Assembly: GCF_003148385.1 (NCBI RefSeq)
Contig: NZ_CP029463.1
Location: forward strand, 3,162,001 to 3,226,000
Direction of reading: 5' to 3'
Source of the DNA: Flavobacterium sediminis
GTDB lineage: Bacteria; Bacteroidota; Bacteroidia; Flavobacteriales; Flavobacteriaceae
DNA: 64,000 nucleotides
Positions 17,004 to 26,498 of this stretch are shown one piece after another (positions within the stretch are counted from its first letter, which is position 1; each line of letters begins with the position of its first letter). The notes below the pieces were generated by a model. The model made no database searches. It was not told where the DNA came from and was given only the letters and a program-made list of their open reading frames with translations. The translations under genes and the position numbers were made by a program.

Positions 17004-19677
17004 TTTAGGACTTATAGCAATTTTACTTTTCTATTTGGCCTTTTTGTTTTTAATAGCGCATTGGGCAGAAAAAAAAGACAATGTAAAATGGACTAACAAT
17101 GCTTACGTTTATTCCCTTTCGTTAGCAGTTTATTGTACGGCTTGGACCTATTATGGAAGCGTAGGAGTAGCTGCGAATTCCGGATTGACGTATCTGCCTA
17201 TTTATTTGGGACCAATTATTGCTATTCCGGCCTGGATAATTATTTTGAGAAAGATCATTCGGATCTCAAGAGTGAATAATGTTTCCAGTATTGCCGATTT
17301 TATTTCACTTCGATACGGAAACAGCCGTTTTTTAGGGGCTGTCGTTACGGTAGTTTCTCTGGCTGCCATATTGCCTTATATTGCCTTACAGTTAAAAGCG
17401 ATATCAGAAACTTTCCATATCGTAACACGTGTTCCTCATAACTCTTTAATGTTGTTTGATACCACTACTTATGTAGCGGTAGCTTTAGCCTTGTTTGCTT
17501 CGTATTACGGAACTCGCTATGTGGATGCTTCAGAAAAAAGAAAAGGAATCATTACAGCCGTTGCTATGGAAAGTATCCTGAAACTGGTTTTCTTTTTTAT
17601 TGTCGGGATCTACGTGACTTATTTTGTGTTTGACGGTTTTCAGGATGTTTATGACAAAGCATCCGTTTTAAAAGATTTTGAAAAGAAAAATACAATTGGC
17701 GGAATCGAACCCGCTATCAATTGGTTCTTTTTATGTGTGGTCTCTCTTTTTGCTATTTTCTTGTTACCTCGTCAGTTTCATGCAACGGTAGTAGAAAATA
17801 ACAGAGAGCGACATATAAAAACAGCTATTTGGTTATTTCCTTTGTATCTGTTAGCTTTTAATCTTTTTGTATTTCCGATCGCCTGGGGCGGCAATGTTTT
17901 GTTTGAAGGCGAAAATGTCAATGCAGACACATATTCCTTACTGATTCCTCAAATGTTTCAGAATAATTTTTTAACGACATTAGTTTTTCTGGGTGGTTTC
18001 TCGGCTGCTATTTCTATGATTGTCGTTTCGAGTATCAGTTTATCAACCATGTTAAGTAATAATTTATTGATTCCATATACTTTTTTGAGAAAACTTAAGG
18101 ATGAGGATCAAACCGTGAACAATAAGACCATTGTAAATATCCGAAAAATAGGGATATTCATGTTGATTATTCTTTCGTATCTGATCTACAGGTTATTTGT
18201 ACTGGATTATAATTTGGTGTCGATCGGACTGGTTTCATTTGTTATTATTTCGCAATTAGCACCTGCTTTTTTCGGAGCATTGTTCTGGAGACGCGGTTCA
18301 CGATTAGGAGCTATTTGGGGCATAATCATCGGTTTCTTTATTTGTATGTATACCTTGTTGCTCCCGTACGCCTTCGGGATCAGTAACCACAATAATTCTT
18401 TTTTGCTAAACGGACCTTACGGAATAGAGCTCTTAAAACCTTTTGCACTATTCGGTCTGGATTATTTATCACCGGTGCCGCATGCTTTCTTTTGGAGCCT
18501 ATTCTTTAATACCATAATCTATCTGGGAGTTTCGGTAAGTTTTAAAGGGAATTACAGAGAACGAAATTATGCCGAAATGTATATTGATATCGATAAATAC
18601 AGTACCAACCATGAAACTGCTTTTGTTTGGAAAGGAACAGCTTATACCAGTGATATCGAAAAAGTCTTAGTTAAATTTTTAGGAGAAGAAAGAACCAGAC
18701 GGGCTCTTAATATTTTTAATGTAAAATATAATGTAGATCAGAATCAGGAATTGGCAGATGCCCGTTTGATTAAATTTGCAGAAAACCTGTTAACCGGACA
18801 TATCGGAACGGCTTCCGCAAAAATATTGATCTCCAGTGTGGTGAAGGAGGAAAAAGTAACCCTTCCGGAAGTTTTAAAGATATTGGAAGAATCCAATGAA
18901 AATATCATTATCAATAAAAAATTAGTAGAAACCTCGACGGAATTAAAACGGATTACCAGTCAACTGAAATTAGCCAATGAAACTTTGGTTAAAAAAGACA
19001 AGCAGAAAGATGATTTCTTAGATACGGTTACACACGAATTACGAACTCCGATCACAGCGATCCGGGCAGCAAGTGAAATTTTAATTGATGATGATGATAT
19101 TCCGGATGAAATGCGTCGCCAGTTCTTACAAAATATCATTTCGGAGTCTGATCGTTTGAACCGCTTAATTGATAAAATTCTGGATCTGGAGAAATTTGAG
19201 ACAGGAAAACAAAAAATTAACCCGACTTTCAATGATCTGGTAGAAACAATTTCAAAAACTATAGACCCGCTACAACAACTGATCAAGAATAAAGGAATTA
19301 CAATATATTTTGAAAACAACAAATCCATAAAGACCTTTTATGACGAGGACAGAATTGTACAAGTCTTGACGAATTTATTGTCAAATGCGATCAAATTTTG
19401 TCCGGAAACCGAAGGCTTAATAACCATAACCATTACAGATAAAATTGATTTTTGGGAAATATCCGTAATGGATAACGGAAAAGGAATTAACCCGATAGAT
19501 TTTGAAAATATTTTTAATAAATTTTATCAGTCTGATAATCAGAATATAAAAAAACCGGTTGGCAGTGGTTTAGGATTAGCCATTTGCAAGCAAATAGTTG
19601 AATTACACAAAGGTAAAATCTGGGCGCAGAATAATAACGGAGCAGGGGCGTGCTTTACTTTTACCTTACCGAAATAA
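16996..19677 (+). CDS. Solute:sodium symporter-histidine kinase fusion (CrbS/CbrA type)
   Basis: An 893-residue sensor. Residues about 1-520 are an SLC5-type symporter domain with about 13 helices (VYSLSLAVYCTAWTYYGSVG, IADFISLRYG, SVSFKGNYRER at its end). A linker of ~120 residues and a coiled segment (about 630-670) lead to the HisKA domain with phospho-acceptor His680 in THELRTPITAIRAASEIL. The HATPase domain has the N box (LLSNAIKFCP), DNGKGI, and GSGLGLAICKQIVELHKG. In Vibrio and Pseudomonas, kinases of this architecture (CrbS, CbrA) control acetate or carbon-source use. Here the next genes are a receiver protein, a PrpE-like synthetase and acs, matching the acetate-switch context. Whether the symporter half transports or only senses is unknown. 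Confidence 0.9.
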   Translation: MSSLGLIAILLFYLAFLFLIAHWAEKKDNVKWTNNAYVYSLSLAVYCTAWTYYGSVGVAANSGLTYLPIYLGPIIAIPAWIIILRKIIRISRVNNVSSIADFISLRYGNSRFLGAVVTVVSLAAILPYIALQLKAISETFHIVTRVPHNSLMLFDTTTYVAVALALFASYYGTRYVDASEKRKGIITAVAMESILKLVFFFIVGIYVTYFVFDGFQDVYDKASVLKDFEKKNTIGGIEPAINWFFLCVVSLFAIFLLPRQFHATVVENNRERHIKTAIWLFPLYLLAFNLFVFPIAWGGNVLFEGENVNADTYSLLIPQMFQNNFLTTLVFLGGFSAAISMIVVSSISLSTMLSNNLLIPYTFLRKLKDEDQTVNNKTIVNIRKIGIFMLIILSYLIYRLFVLDYNLVSIGLVSFVIISQLAPAFFGALFWRRGSRLGAIWGIIIGFFICMYTLLLPYAFGISNHNNSFLLNGPYGIELLKPFALFGLDYLSPVPHAFFWSLFFNTIIYLGVSVSFKGNYRERNYAEMYIDIDKYSTNHETAFVWKGTAYTSDIEKVLVKFLGEERTRRALNIFNVKYNVDQNQELADARLIKFAENLLTGHIGTASAKILISSVVKEEKVTLPEVLKILEESNENIIINKKLVETSTELKRITSQLKLANETLVKKDKQKDDFLDTVTHELRTPITAIRAASEILIDDDDIPDEMRRQFLQNIISESDRLNRLIDKILDLEKFETGKQKINPTFNDLVETISKTIDPLQQLIKNKGITIYFENNKSIKTFYDEDRIVQVLTNLLSNAIKFCPETEGLITITITDKIDFWEISVMDNGKGINPIDFENIFNKFYQSDNQNIKKPVGSGLGLAICKQIVELHKGKIWAQNNNGAGACFTFTLPK

Positions 19678-19710
19678 GTAGTATTTTTATACGCAATTGT
19701 GATTACAAAA

Positions 19711-20079
19711 ATGAAGAAAAAAATTTTAATAGTAGACGACGAACCTAACATCATTATGTCACTTGAATATACCTTTAAAAAGAATAATTTTGAGGTGTTC
19801 ATTGCTCGTGACGGACAAGAAGCTTTAGATATATTAAAAGATCAGGTTCCTAATGTCATCATACTCGACGTAATGATGCCTAATGTAGATGGCTATGCTA
19901 CTCTGGAATCGATAAAAAAAGATGAAAAATTAAACAACTGTAAAGTAATATTTCTATCGGCAAAGAACAAAGAGTCTGATATACAAAAAGGATTAGATCT
20001 GGGAGCCAACGCCTATATGACTAAACCTTTTTCGCTGAAAAAGCTGATAGACAAAGTAAACGACTTACTCGAAGAATAA
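19711..20079 (+). CDS. Single-domain response regulator (receiver only)
   Basis: A 122-residue CheY-like receiver. The acidic pair Asp9/Asp10, phospho-acceptor Asp53 (VIILDVMMPNVDG), FLSAKNK and KPF are all present. There is no DNA-binding output domain. I chose the ATG at 19711; an upstream in-frame GTG would add only four residues. The gene lies 33 bp after the symporter-kinase and 15 bp before the acyl-CoA synthetase, so it is surely the kinase's partner. In the CrbSR systems I know the regulator has a LuxR-type HTH, so signal output here must go through another protein or a phosphorelay. Confidence 0.9.
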   Translation: MKKKILIVDDEPNIIMSLEYTFKKNNFEVFIARDGQEALDILKDQVPNVIILDVMMPNVDGYATLESIKKDEKLNNCKVIFLSAKNKESDIQKGLDLGANAYMTKPFSLKKLIDKVNDLLEE

Positions 20080-20094
20080 ATATAACTACTACAA

Positions 20095-21990
20095 ATGAAT
20101 TATTTAGATTTTTACAAACAAAGCATTGACAATCCGGAAAAATTCTGGAAGGAGCAAGCTGAAAAGCTCGAATGGTACACGAAGCCGGAAACGATCTTAT
20201 CAGAGAATGATAAAGGCTATCCGACTTGGTTTGTCGATGGAGAATTAAACTTGTGTTATCTGGCGGTAGATAAACACATTCAGGATGGTTACGGAGAACA
20301 AACGGCAATTATTTATGATTCGCCTGTAACTCAAACCGTAAAAAAGTATACGTTTAATGAGGTAAAAGAACAAGTTGCTAAATTAGCCGGAGGCTTAACA
20401 TCTTTAGGTGTTAAAAAAGGGCATACAGCTGTTATTTATATGCCTATGATTCCTGAAGCACTTTTTGCTATGTTGGCTTGTGCTCGTTTAGGAGTAACGC
20501 ATTCTGTTGTTTTCGGTGGATTTGCACCACATGAATTGGCTATCCGTATTGACGATTGTAAGCCAAAAGTTATCCTTACAGCTTCATCAGGAATTGAAGT
20601 TGACCGATTGATCGCCTATAAGCCTTTAGTAGACGATGCTTTACAACTGGCAGAACACAAACCTAAAAAAGTGGTCATTCTGAATAGAAAATTAGGGGCT
20701 AAAGTTCCTTTCAAGAAAAGAGATGTTGATTGGGAAGCATTGGTATACGGTTCAGAAGAAGCTCCTTGTGTTCCGGTTAAAGCAGATCACCCTTCTTACG
20801 TGTTGTATACTTCCGGAACAACAGGAAAACCTAAAGGGATTGTAAGAGATACAGGAGGTTATGCCACGGCTCTTCGCTTTTCAATGGAATATATTTACGG
20901 TGTGAAACAAGATGAAGTATTCTGGGCTGCATCAGACGTGGGTTGGGTAGTTGGTCATAGCTATATTGTATACGGTCCGCTTCTTAACAGAAATGCAACC
21001 ATTGTTTTTGAAGGTAAACCCATCAGAACGCCTGACGCCTCTACTTTCTGGAGAGTTATTGCAGAGCATAACGTTAGTGTAATGTTTACAGCACCTACTG
21101 CGATCCGTGCAATAAAAAAAGAAGACCCTAATGGTGAGTTCATCAAGCAATACGACCTATCTAATTTAAGAACTCAGTTTCTAGCTGGTGAGCGTTGTGA
21201 TGTAGCTACTTTAGAATGGTACAGAGAGCATATTCCTATTCCTACGATTGACCATTGGTGGCAAACAGAATCCGGTTGGCCTATGATCGCTAATTTAATG
21301 GGAGTAGAGTATTTACCGATTAAACCGGGTTCAGCCGGAAAAGCGGTAACAGGATATGATATTCGTATTTTTAATGAAAACGGAGAAGAGTTAGGCCCTA
21401 ATGAAGAGGGCTATGTTGTGATTAAATTACCATTGCCTCCGGGAACGTTAATGGACTTATGGAAAGACCATATACGTTTCAGAGCCGGGTATCTGGATAA
21501 ATTCCCGGGATATTATTTCTCTGGAGATGGCGGATATAAAGATGACGAAGGATATATTTATATAACGGGAAGGGTAGATGACGTTATCAATGTTGCCGGA
21601 CACCGTTTGTCAACGGCTGAAATGGAAGAGATCGTAGCTTCTCATCATGCCGTGGCCGAATGTGCAGTAGTGGGGATCAATGATGAATTGAAAGGACAAA
21701 TACCTTTAGCTTTAGTTGTGACCAAAGCCGGTGAAACTATCGAACAGTTTCAATTGGAATACGAGATCGTACAATTAGTAAGAGAACAGATCGGGGCAGT
21801 AGCGAGTTTAAGAAAAGTGATTGTTGTTCAGCGATTGCCTAAAACCCGATCCGGAAAGATACTTCGCAAGCTGTTGCGTAATATCGCTGACGGAGTAGAA
21901 TTTCAGATTCCTTCAACCATTGATGATCCTGCGATAATCGATGAAGTCAAAGACGAATTCCTACAACATAAGATAGGAGTTTTTAAATAA
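20095..21990 (+). CDS. Acyl-CoA synthetase, propionyl-CoA synthetase (PrpE)-like
   Basis: A 631-residue AMP-forming ligase of the Acs/PrpE family. The P-loop is LYTSGTTGKPKGIVRDTGGYA; the RDTGGYA ending is typical of PrpE rather than Acs. Other motifs are WWQTESGWP, the hinge region YITGRVDDVINVAGHRLST and the C-terminal PKTRSGKILRK with catalytic Lys588. The reaction is propionate (or a similar short acid) + ATP + CoA to acyl-CoA + AMP + PPi. It is co-directional with and 15 bp from the receiver gene, so it is probably in the kinase operon. Acetate or butyrate are possible alternative substrates. Confidence 0.82.
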   Translation: MNYLDFYKQSIDNPEKFWKEQAEKLEWYTKPETILSENDKGYPTWFVDGELNLCYLAVDKHIQDGYGEQTAIIYDSPVTQTVKKYTFNEVKEQVAKLAGGLTSLGVKKGHTAVIYMPMIPEALFAMLACARLGVTHSVVFGGFAPHELAIRIDDCKPKVILTASSGIEVDRLIAYKPLVDDALQLAEHKPKKVVILNRKLGAKVPFKKRDVDWEALVYGSEEAPCVPVKADHPSYVLYTSGTTGKPKGIVRDTGGYATALRFSMEYIYGVKQDEVFWAASDVGWVVGHSYIVYGPLLNRNATIVFEGKPIRTPDASTFWRVIAEHNVSVMFTAPTAIRAIKKEDPNGEFIKQYDLSNLRTQFLAGERCDVATLEWYREHIPIPTIDHWWQTESGWPMIANLMGVEYLPIKPGSAGKAVTGYDIRIFNENGEELGPNEEGYVVIKLPLPPGTLMDLWKDHIRFRAGYLDKFPGYYFSGDGGYKDDEGYIYITGRVDDVINVAGHRLSTAEMEEIVASHHAVAECAVVGINDELKGQIPLALVVTKAGETIEQFQLEYEIVQLVREQIGAVASLRKVIVVQRLPKTRSGKILRKLLRNIADGVEFQIPSTIDDPAIIDEVKDEFLQHKIGVFK

Positions 21991-22002
21991 TTCTCATTTC
22001 TT

Positions 22003-22050
22003 TAAGGCTAAAAAATAGATAACACAATATTTTTTAGCCTTATTTTTTTA
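22003..22050 (+). terminator. Terminator between the PrpE-like gene and acs
   Basis: TAAGGCTAAAAAATA (22003-22017) pairs with TATTTTTTAGCCTTA (22028-22042), followed by a T run. The rest of the gap to acs (22051-22197) is very AT-rich and should hold the acs promoter; TATATTTA near 22121 is a weak -7 candidate. Confidence 0.75.
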
Positions 22051-22197
22051 GATTCATTTTTTTTAGCTCAAAAACTATATTTATTTAGCAAAATAAAATA
22101 TTTTCAAACAAATAAATGGTTATATTTACAATGAATTTAAGATTCTTAAAAAGAAAGTAGAAATAAATTAAGATATATAATAAAAAACAAACAAAAA

Positions 22198-24105
22198 ATG
22201 AGCTATTATAAAATTACAGATTTAGAGAATTACTTTAAAATGTATAAAAAATCTGTACGTGAGCCAAGAAAATTTTGGGATCGCATTGCAGATGAAAACT
22301 TTACATGGTATCAGAAGTGGGATAAAGTTTTTGAATTTGATATGCAGGAAGCCAATTTTAAATGGTTTACAGGAGCTAAAGTAAATATTGCAAAAAACTG
22401 TATTGATCGCCATTTGAATAAAAGAGGAAATAAAACTGCTATCATTTTTGAACCGAATGACCCGAGTGAAGAAGCACAACATATTACCTATAATGATCTT
22501 TACGCTAATGTATCCCGATGGGCTAATGTTTTGGAAGAACAAGGCGTTAAAAAAGGAGACAGAGTTTGTATCTATTTACCGATGATTCCTGAATTAGCTT
22601 ACGCAGTATTGGCATGTGCTCGTATCGGAGCGATCCATTCTGTAGTTTTTGCCGGTTTTTCAGCCTCAGCACTTTCAGCACGTATCAACGATTGTGAGGC
22701 TAAAATGGTTATCACATCTGACGGAGGATACAGAGGTAACAAAACCATCAACCTTAAAGGAATTGTTGACGAAGCTTTAGAAAAAACACCATGTGTGGAA
22801 ACTGCTTTAGTCGTTAAGAGAACAAATGAGGATGTCCCTATGAAAGACGGAAGAGATGTTTGGGTACAACCACTTTTAGACAATGCTTTAGCAAACCATG
22901 TTGCAGCGATCATGGACTCTGAAGATCCTTTATTTATCTTATATACATCCGGTTCTACAGGTAAACCGAAAGGGATGTTGCATACAACCGGAGGATATAT
23001 GGTGTATACAGCTTATACCTTTAAAAATGTATTCAATTATGAAGAAGAAGATGTGTACTGGTGTACAGCTGATATCGGTTGGATCACAGGACACTCTTAT
23101 ATTTTATACGGACCGCTTTTAAACGGTGCTACAACCATCATCTTTGAAGGAGTTCCTTCGTATCCTGATTTTAGCCGTTTTTGGCAGGTAATTGAAAAAC
23201 ATAAAGTAAATCAGTTCTATACAGCTCCTACAGCAATCCGCTCTCTGGCAAAAGAAAGCATTGATTATGTTCAGAAATACTCTTTAAATTCCTTAAAAGT
23301 AATTGGTTCCGTTGGTGAACCAATCAACGAAGAAGCATGGCACTGGTACAACGACCATGTAGGAAGTAAACGTTGTCCGCTTGTGGATACTTGGTGGCAA
23401 ACGGAAACAGGTGGAATTATGATTTCTCCGGTTCCATTTGTTACACCGACAAAACCTACGTATGCTTCATTACCGCTTCCTGGAATCCAACCGGTATTGA
23501 TGGATGAATTGCGAAACGAGATCGAAGGTAATCAGGTTACCGGAAGTTTATGTATCAAATTCCCTTGGCCGTCTATGGCCAGAACAATCTGGGGAGATCA
23601 CCAACGCTATAAAGAAACTTATTTCTCGGCTTATCCCGGTAAATATTTTACAGGTGACGGTGCTTTACGTGATGAAGTAGGATATTATAGAATTACAGGT
23701 AGGGTAGATGATGTAATCATTGTTTCCGGACATAATTTAGGAACAGCTCCTATTGAAGATGCGATCAATGAACATCCGGCAGTGGCAGAAAGTGCTATTG
23801 TAGGTTTCCCTCACGATATCAAAGGGAATGCACTGTATGGTTATGTGATCCTTAAAGAAACAGGAGAAAGTCGTAATCAGGACAACTTGAGAAAAGAGAT
23901 AAATCAATTGATCTCTGAACAAGTAGGACCGATTGCAAAATTAGATAAGATCCAATTCGTAAGTGGTTTACCGAAAACACGTTCCGGAAAAATTATGAGA
24001 CGTATCCTGCGTAAGATCGCTGAAGGAGATTTCAGTAACTTCGGTGATACTTCAACATTGTTGAACCCTGAGATCGTAAACGAGATTAAAGACGGAAAGC
24101 TTTAA
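22198..24105 (+). CDS. acs: Acetyl-CoA synthetase
   Basis: A 635-residue AMP-forming acetate:CoA ligase. Motifs: P-loop TSGSTGKPKGMLHTTGGYM (around residue 248), WWQTETGG, the hinge YRITGRVDDVIIVSGHNLGT and PKTRSGKIMRRILRK with catalytic Lys598, the residue reversibly acetylated in Acs of other bacteria. The length matches the family. It activates acetate as acetyl-adenylate and then acetyl-CoA in the cytosol. It has its own terminators on both sides, so it is transcribed separately from the kinase operon and may be its main target. Confidence 0.95.
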   Translation: MSYYKITDLENYFKMYKKSVREPRKFWDRIADENFTWYQKWDKVFEFDMQEANFKWFTGAKVNIAKNCIDRHLNKRGNKTAIIFEPNDPSEEAQHITYNDLYANVSRWANVLEEQGVKKGDRVCIYLPMIPELAYAVLACARIGAIHSVVFAGFSASALSARINDCEAKMVITSDGGYRGNKTINLKGIVDEALEKTPCVETALVVKRTNEDVPMKDGRDVWVQPLLDNALANHVAAIMDSEDPLFILYTSGSTGKPKGMLHTTGGYMVYTAYTFKNVFNYEEEDVYWCTADIGWITGHSYILYGPLLNGATTIIFEGVPSYPDFSRFWQVIEKHKVNQFYTAPTAIRSLAKESIDYVQKYSLNSLKVIGSVGEPINEEAWHWYNDHVGSKRCPLVDTWWQTETGGIMISPVPFVTPTKPTYASLPLPGIQPVLMDELRNEIEGNQVTGSLCIKFPWPSMARTIWGDHQRYKETYFSAYPGKYFTGDGALRDEVGYYRITGRVDDVIIVSGHNLGTAPIEDAINEHPAVAESAIVGFPHDIKGNALYGYVILKETGESRNQDNLRKEINQLISEQVGPIAKLDKIQFVSGLPKTRSGKIMRRILRKIAEGDFSNFGDTSTLLNPEIVNEIKDGKL

Positions 24106-24137
24106 TTCTTAATTTCCATATAATAAATAATTTTTAA

Positions 24138-24168
24138 AAAAAGCTCCGGTTTTACCGGAGCTTTTTTA
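24138..24168 (+). terminator. Strong terminator after acs
   Basis: AAGCTCCGGT (24141-24150) / ACCGGAGCTT (24154-24163), perfect GC-containing stem with a T run after and an A run before, so it may also serve the convergent cbpM gene. Confidence 0.9.
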
Positions 24169-24213
24169 GTATTGCATTAAAAAGTAAATAGTTCTGAAAA
24201 ATAGAAATACGAT

Positions 24214-24504
24214 CTATTCATACAGATCTAAACGGTTTTTTAAATAACGAACTTCCTGATGTAAGTTGTCAATTTTATTTAATAGTTCTAAAACGACTTC
24301 GATCCCTTCATTATTAATATTCAGGTCACTTTGCAAGCGCAATATTTTTTGAATTTTACTCAATTCGTTTTCATAAATATATTTCGTATTGTTCTGTGTA
24401 ATAGTTTCAATTAACCCGAATTCCTCTAAATCCTGAAATAGAGTCATTTCTATCTGGTAGGTTTCACAAAATACTTCAACTATGATCAATTCTTGTGTAT
24501 CCAT
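24214..24504 (-). CDS. cbpM: CbpM-type chaperone modulator
   Basis: A 96-residue MerR-like helical protein: ELIIVEVFCETYQIE, FLIQ-like middle, the KYIYENELSKIQKILRLQSDLNINNEGIEVVLELL block and a C-terminal coiled coil (LHQEVRYLKNRL). This matches CbpM, which binds the J domain of CbpA and limits its stimulation of DnaK. It follows cbpA by 5 bp on the same strand, as in many genomes. Sequence divergence from the E. coli protein is normal in Bacteroidota. Confidence 0.8.
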   Translation of the reverse strand: MDTQELIIVEVFCETYQIEMTLFQDLEEFGLIETITQNNTKYIYENELSKIQKILRLQSDLNINNEGIEVVLELLNKIDNLHQEVRYLKNRLDLYE

Positions 24505-24509
24505 GGTGT

Positions 24510-25421
24510 CTATTTTTTTGCCTGTTGCGCTAATTCATTAAAAAGTTCTTTTTCTTTAGGAGAAAGATGTGTTGGAATCTTAATGTCATAGGTTACATAT
24601 AAATCACCGAATTCTCCTTCTTTTTTGTATACCGGAAATCCTTTTCCTTTTAGTCTAACTTTAGTTCCGTTTTGCGTTCCGGCAGTTACTTTCAGTTTTA
24701 AAGTAGTACCGTTAAAATCCGTAACCGTTGTTTCTCCTCCGAGTATAGCAGTGTAGAGGTCTAAACTATCGTTTATGTATAAGTCATTTCCGACTCTTTT
24801 AAAAGGAGTCGTGTTAACAATAGAAAATGTAATATACAAATCGCCGTTAGGCCCGCCGTTAAGACCTTCTCCGCCATATCCTTTGATTTTAATGGTCTGA
24901 CCGTCTTCAATTCCGGCCGGAATCGTAATTCGTATGCTTTTTCCATTAACAGAAAGTTCCCGTTTATGCGTTTGGGCAGCTTCTTTTATGTCCAATTGAA
25001 GTTCAGCATTGAAATCCTGACCTTTATATTTCATTTGACCTCTTCGCCCTCCGCCGGCACCAGTAGCTCCTTTGCCAAACATAGAAGAAAAGAAATCTGA
25101 AAAATCATCTCCTTCAAAACTATAAGATCTGCCTTGTCCACCTGTATTAGCATATCTTTGTTTTTGCTCTTGCTGGTATTTTTCATATTCTTCACCGTGT
25201 TCCCAATCTTTTCCGTACTTGTCGTATTTTTTTCTTTTCTCCGGATCACTCAATACAGCATTTGCTTCATTGAGTTGTTGAAACCTGAGATTAGCTTCTT
25301 TGTCATTCGGGTTTAGATCGGGATGTAATTTTCGGGCTAATTTTCGGTAAGCTTTTTTAATGTCTTCTTCAGATGCGTTTTTGGTAACACCTAATATTTT
25401 ATAATAATCAATAAATTCCAT
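24510..25421 (-). CDS. cbpA: CbpA-type DnaJ-class co-chaperone
   Basis: A 303-residue type II J protein. The J domain (1-70) has [34 protein letters not shown] with the HPD motif. A Gly/Phe-rich linker (about 90-130) follows, then the DnaJ C-terminal beta domains (about 140-295). There is no CxxCxGxG zinc domain, which separates it from DnaJ. It delivers clients to DnaK and stimulates ATP hydrolysis. It is paired with cbpM downstream. Confidence 0.92.
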   Translation of the reverse strand: MEFIDYYKILGVTKNASEEDIKKAYRKLARKLHPDLNPNDKEANLRFQQLNEANAVLSDPEKRKKYDKYGKDWEHGEEYEKYQQEQKQRYANTGGQGRSYSFEGDDFSDFFSSMFGKGATGAGGGRRGQMKYKGQDFNAELQLDIKEAAQTHKRELSVNGKSIRITIPAGIEDGQTIKIKGYGGEGLNGGPNGDLYITFSIVNTTPFKRVGNDLYINDSLDLYTAILGGETTVTDFNGTTLKLKVTAGTQNGTKVRLKGKGFPVYKKEGEFGDLYVTYDIKIPTHLSPKEKELFNELAQQAKK

Positions 25422-25526
25422 AGAATTAAATGTTTTAGACTACTTTATTTTGTGTAAAGAATAGACTATAAAATTACTAAAAAACAGATTATAATCAAAT
25501 GATCTTTCGGTTACAAATGTTACTAT

Positions 25527-25886
25527 TTACTTAGCTTTTGAAGCATTTTTAAAATAATAGTTGGCGAAGAACAAATAGGGGAATGTCGATAAAGCGACTT
25601 TGTACTGTAATGAAATAACACCAATGAATAAAAAGAAGACAACTAACAGGGTGAGTAAAATAATAGCTATTCTTTCTATTTTTTGATGAATATTGGCAAA
25701 TAAGCTAATTATCAGTACTAAAAGAGCTAAAAAACTTCCGAATACCAAAGGATGGAAAAAATTAGTAACGGATAGTTTTTCAAAGAAAATAGTATACGCT
25801 ACCTGAAATAAAAAAGCAGAATGTCCGTGTCCCCATTCTAAATAACACAGAAAAAAAGAGATCAATAGAAAAAACTTTAATTTCAT
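25527..25886 (-). CDS. Small membrane protein, hypothetical
   Basis: A 119-residue protein with four hydrophobic helices (about 5-20, 45-63, 73-92, 95-110). I do not recognise a family. I take the ATG at 25886, two bases after the exonuclease stop codon, as the start; it is the third gene of the DUF294-exonuclease unit. GHGHSAF near the first helix could bind a metal, but this is speculative. Confidence 0.6.
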   Translation of the reverse strand: MKLKFFLLISFFLCYLEWGHGHSAFLFQVAYTIFFEKLSVTNFFHPLVFGSFLALLVLIISLFANIHQKIERIAIILLTLLVVFFLFIGVISLQYKVALSTFPYLFFANYYFKNASKAK

Positions 25887-25888
25887 GA

Positions 25889-26494
25889 TCAAATATCGAG
25901 TTTCTGCTTTAATTTTAGAAAAAGCAGTGCTGTGATGAATGCATCTCCGGAAGCAGTATGCCTGTCCGATTTTTTTATCTTGAAAACATCACATAATTCA
26001 TCCAAAGAAGTATGCTGATCTTCAGGATAGTACTTTAGTTTCTGATACATGATATCCGTATCCATATATTGATTCTTCAGGCGACCCAACTCTAATCGGT
26101 GAAGCGCCTGATTAATCATTTCAATATCAAAATTAGCGTGATGAGCCACCAGTGTAGCATTTTTGATATAATCTAAAAACTGTATGATAGCTTCGGCTTC
26201 AACTACTTTTTCTTCTTGGCCTTCTTTCAGAATACCATGGATAGGAACCGATTCGGCCTTAAAAAAGTCCTGCTGTACAAAAATGTTTAAAGAATCGGGA
26301 ACCTTAATCTGATTTTCGACAATAGCTACGGCTCCTATAGATAAAATCCGATCCTTTTTAATATCTAATCCGGTAGTTTCACAATCAAAGACTACGTAAC
26401 GCTTCGGACTGTCCTGAGTATGAAAACCCGCAAGGTAATTCTCCCAAAATTTAGGAGTTTCTTTTTGTATTTTTTTCAACCAGCTCCAATTCAT
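25889..26494 (-). CDS. DnaQ-like 3'-5' exonuclease
   Basis: A 201-residue DEDDh exonuclease. Exo I: VVFDCETTGLD (Asp and Glu). Exo II: LVAHHANFDIEMI (Asp). Exo III: HTASGDAFITALLF (His and Asp). It resembles DNA polymerase III epsilon but has no polymerase-binding extension. It lies 4 bp after a DUF294 gene on the same strand. In gamma-proteobacteria, as I remember it, the same exonuclease/DUF294 pair sits beside acs and DUF4212-symporter genes, so its presence here is part of a conserved neighbourhood. The substrate could be DNA, RNA or a small nucleotide. Confidence 0.88.
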   Translation of the reverse strand: MNWSWLKKIQKETPKFWENYLAGFHTQDSPKRYVVFDCETTGLDIKKDRILSIGAVAIVENQIKVPDSLNIFVQQDFFKAESVPIHGILKEGQEEKVVEAEAIIQFLDYIKNATLVAHHANFDIEMINQALHRLELGRLKNQYMDTDIMYQKLKYYPEDQHTSLDELCDVFKIKKSDRHTASGDAFITALLFLKLKQKLDI

Positions 26495-26498
26495 ACTC

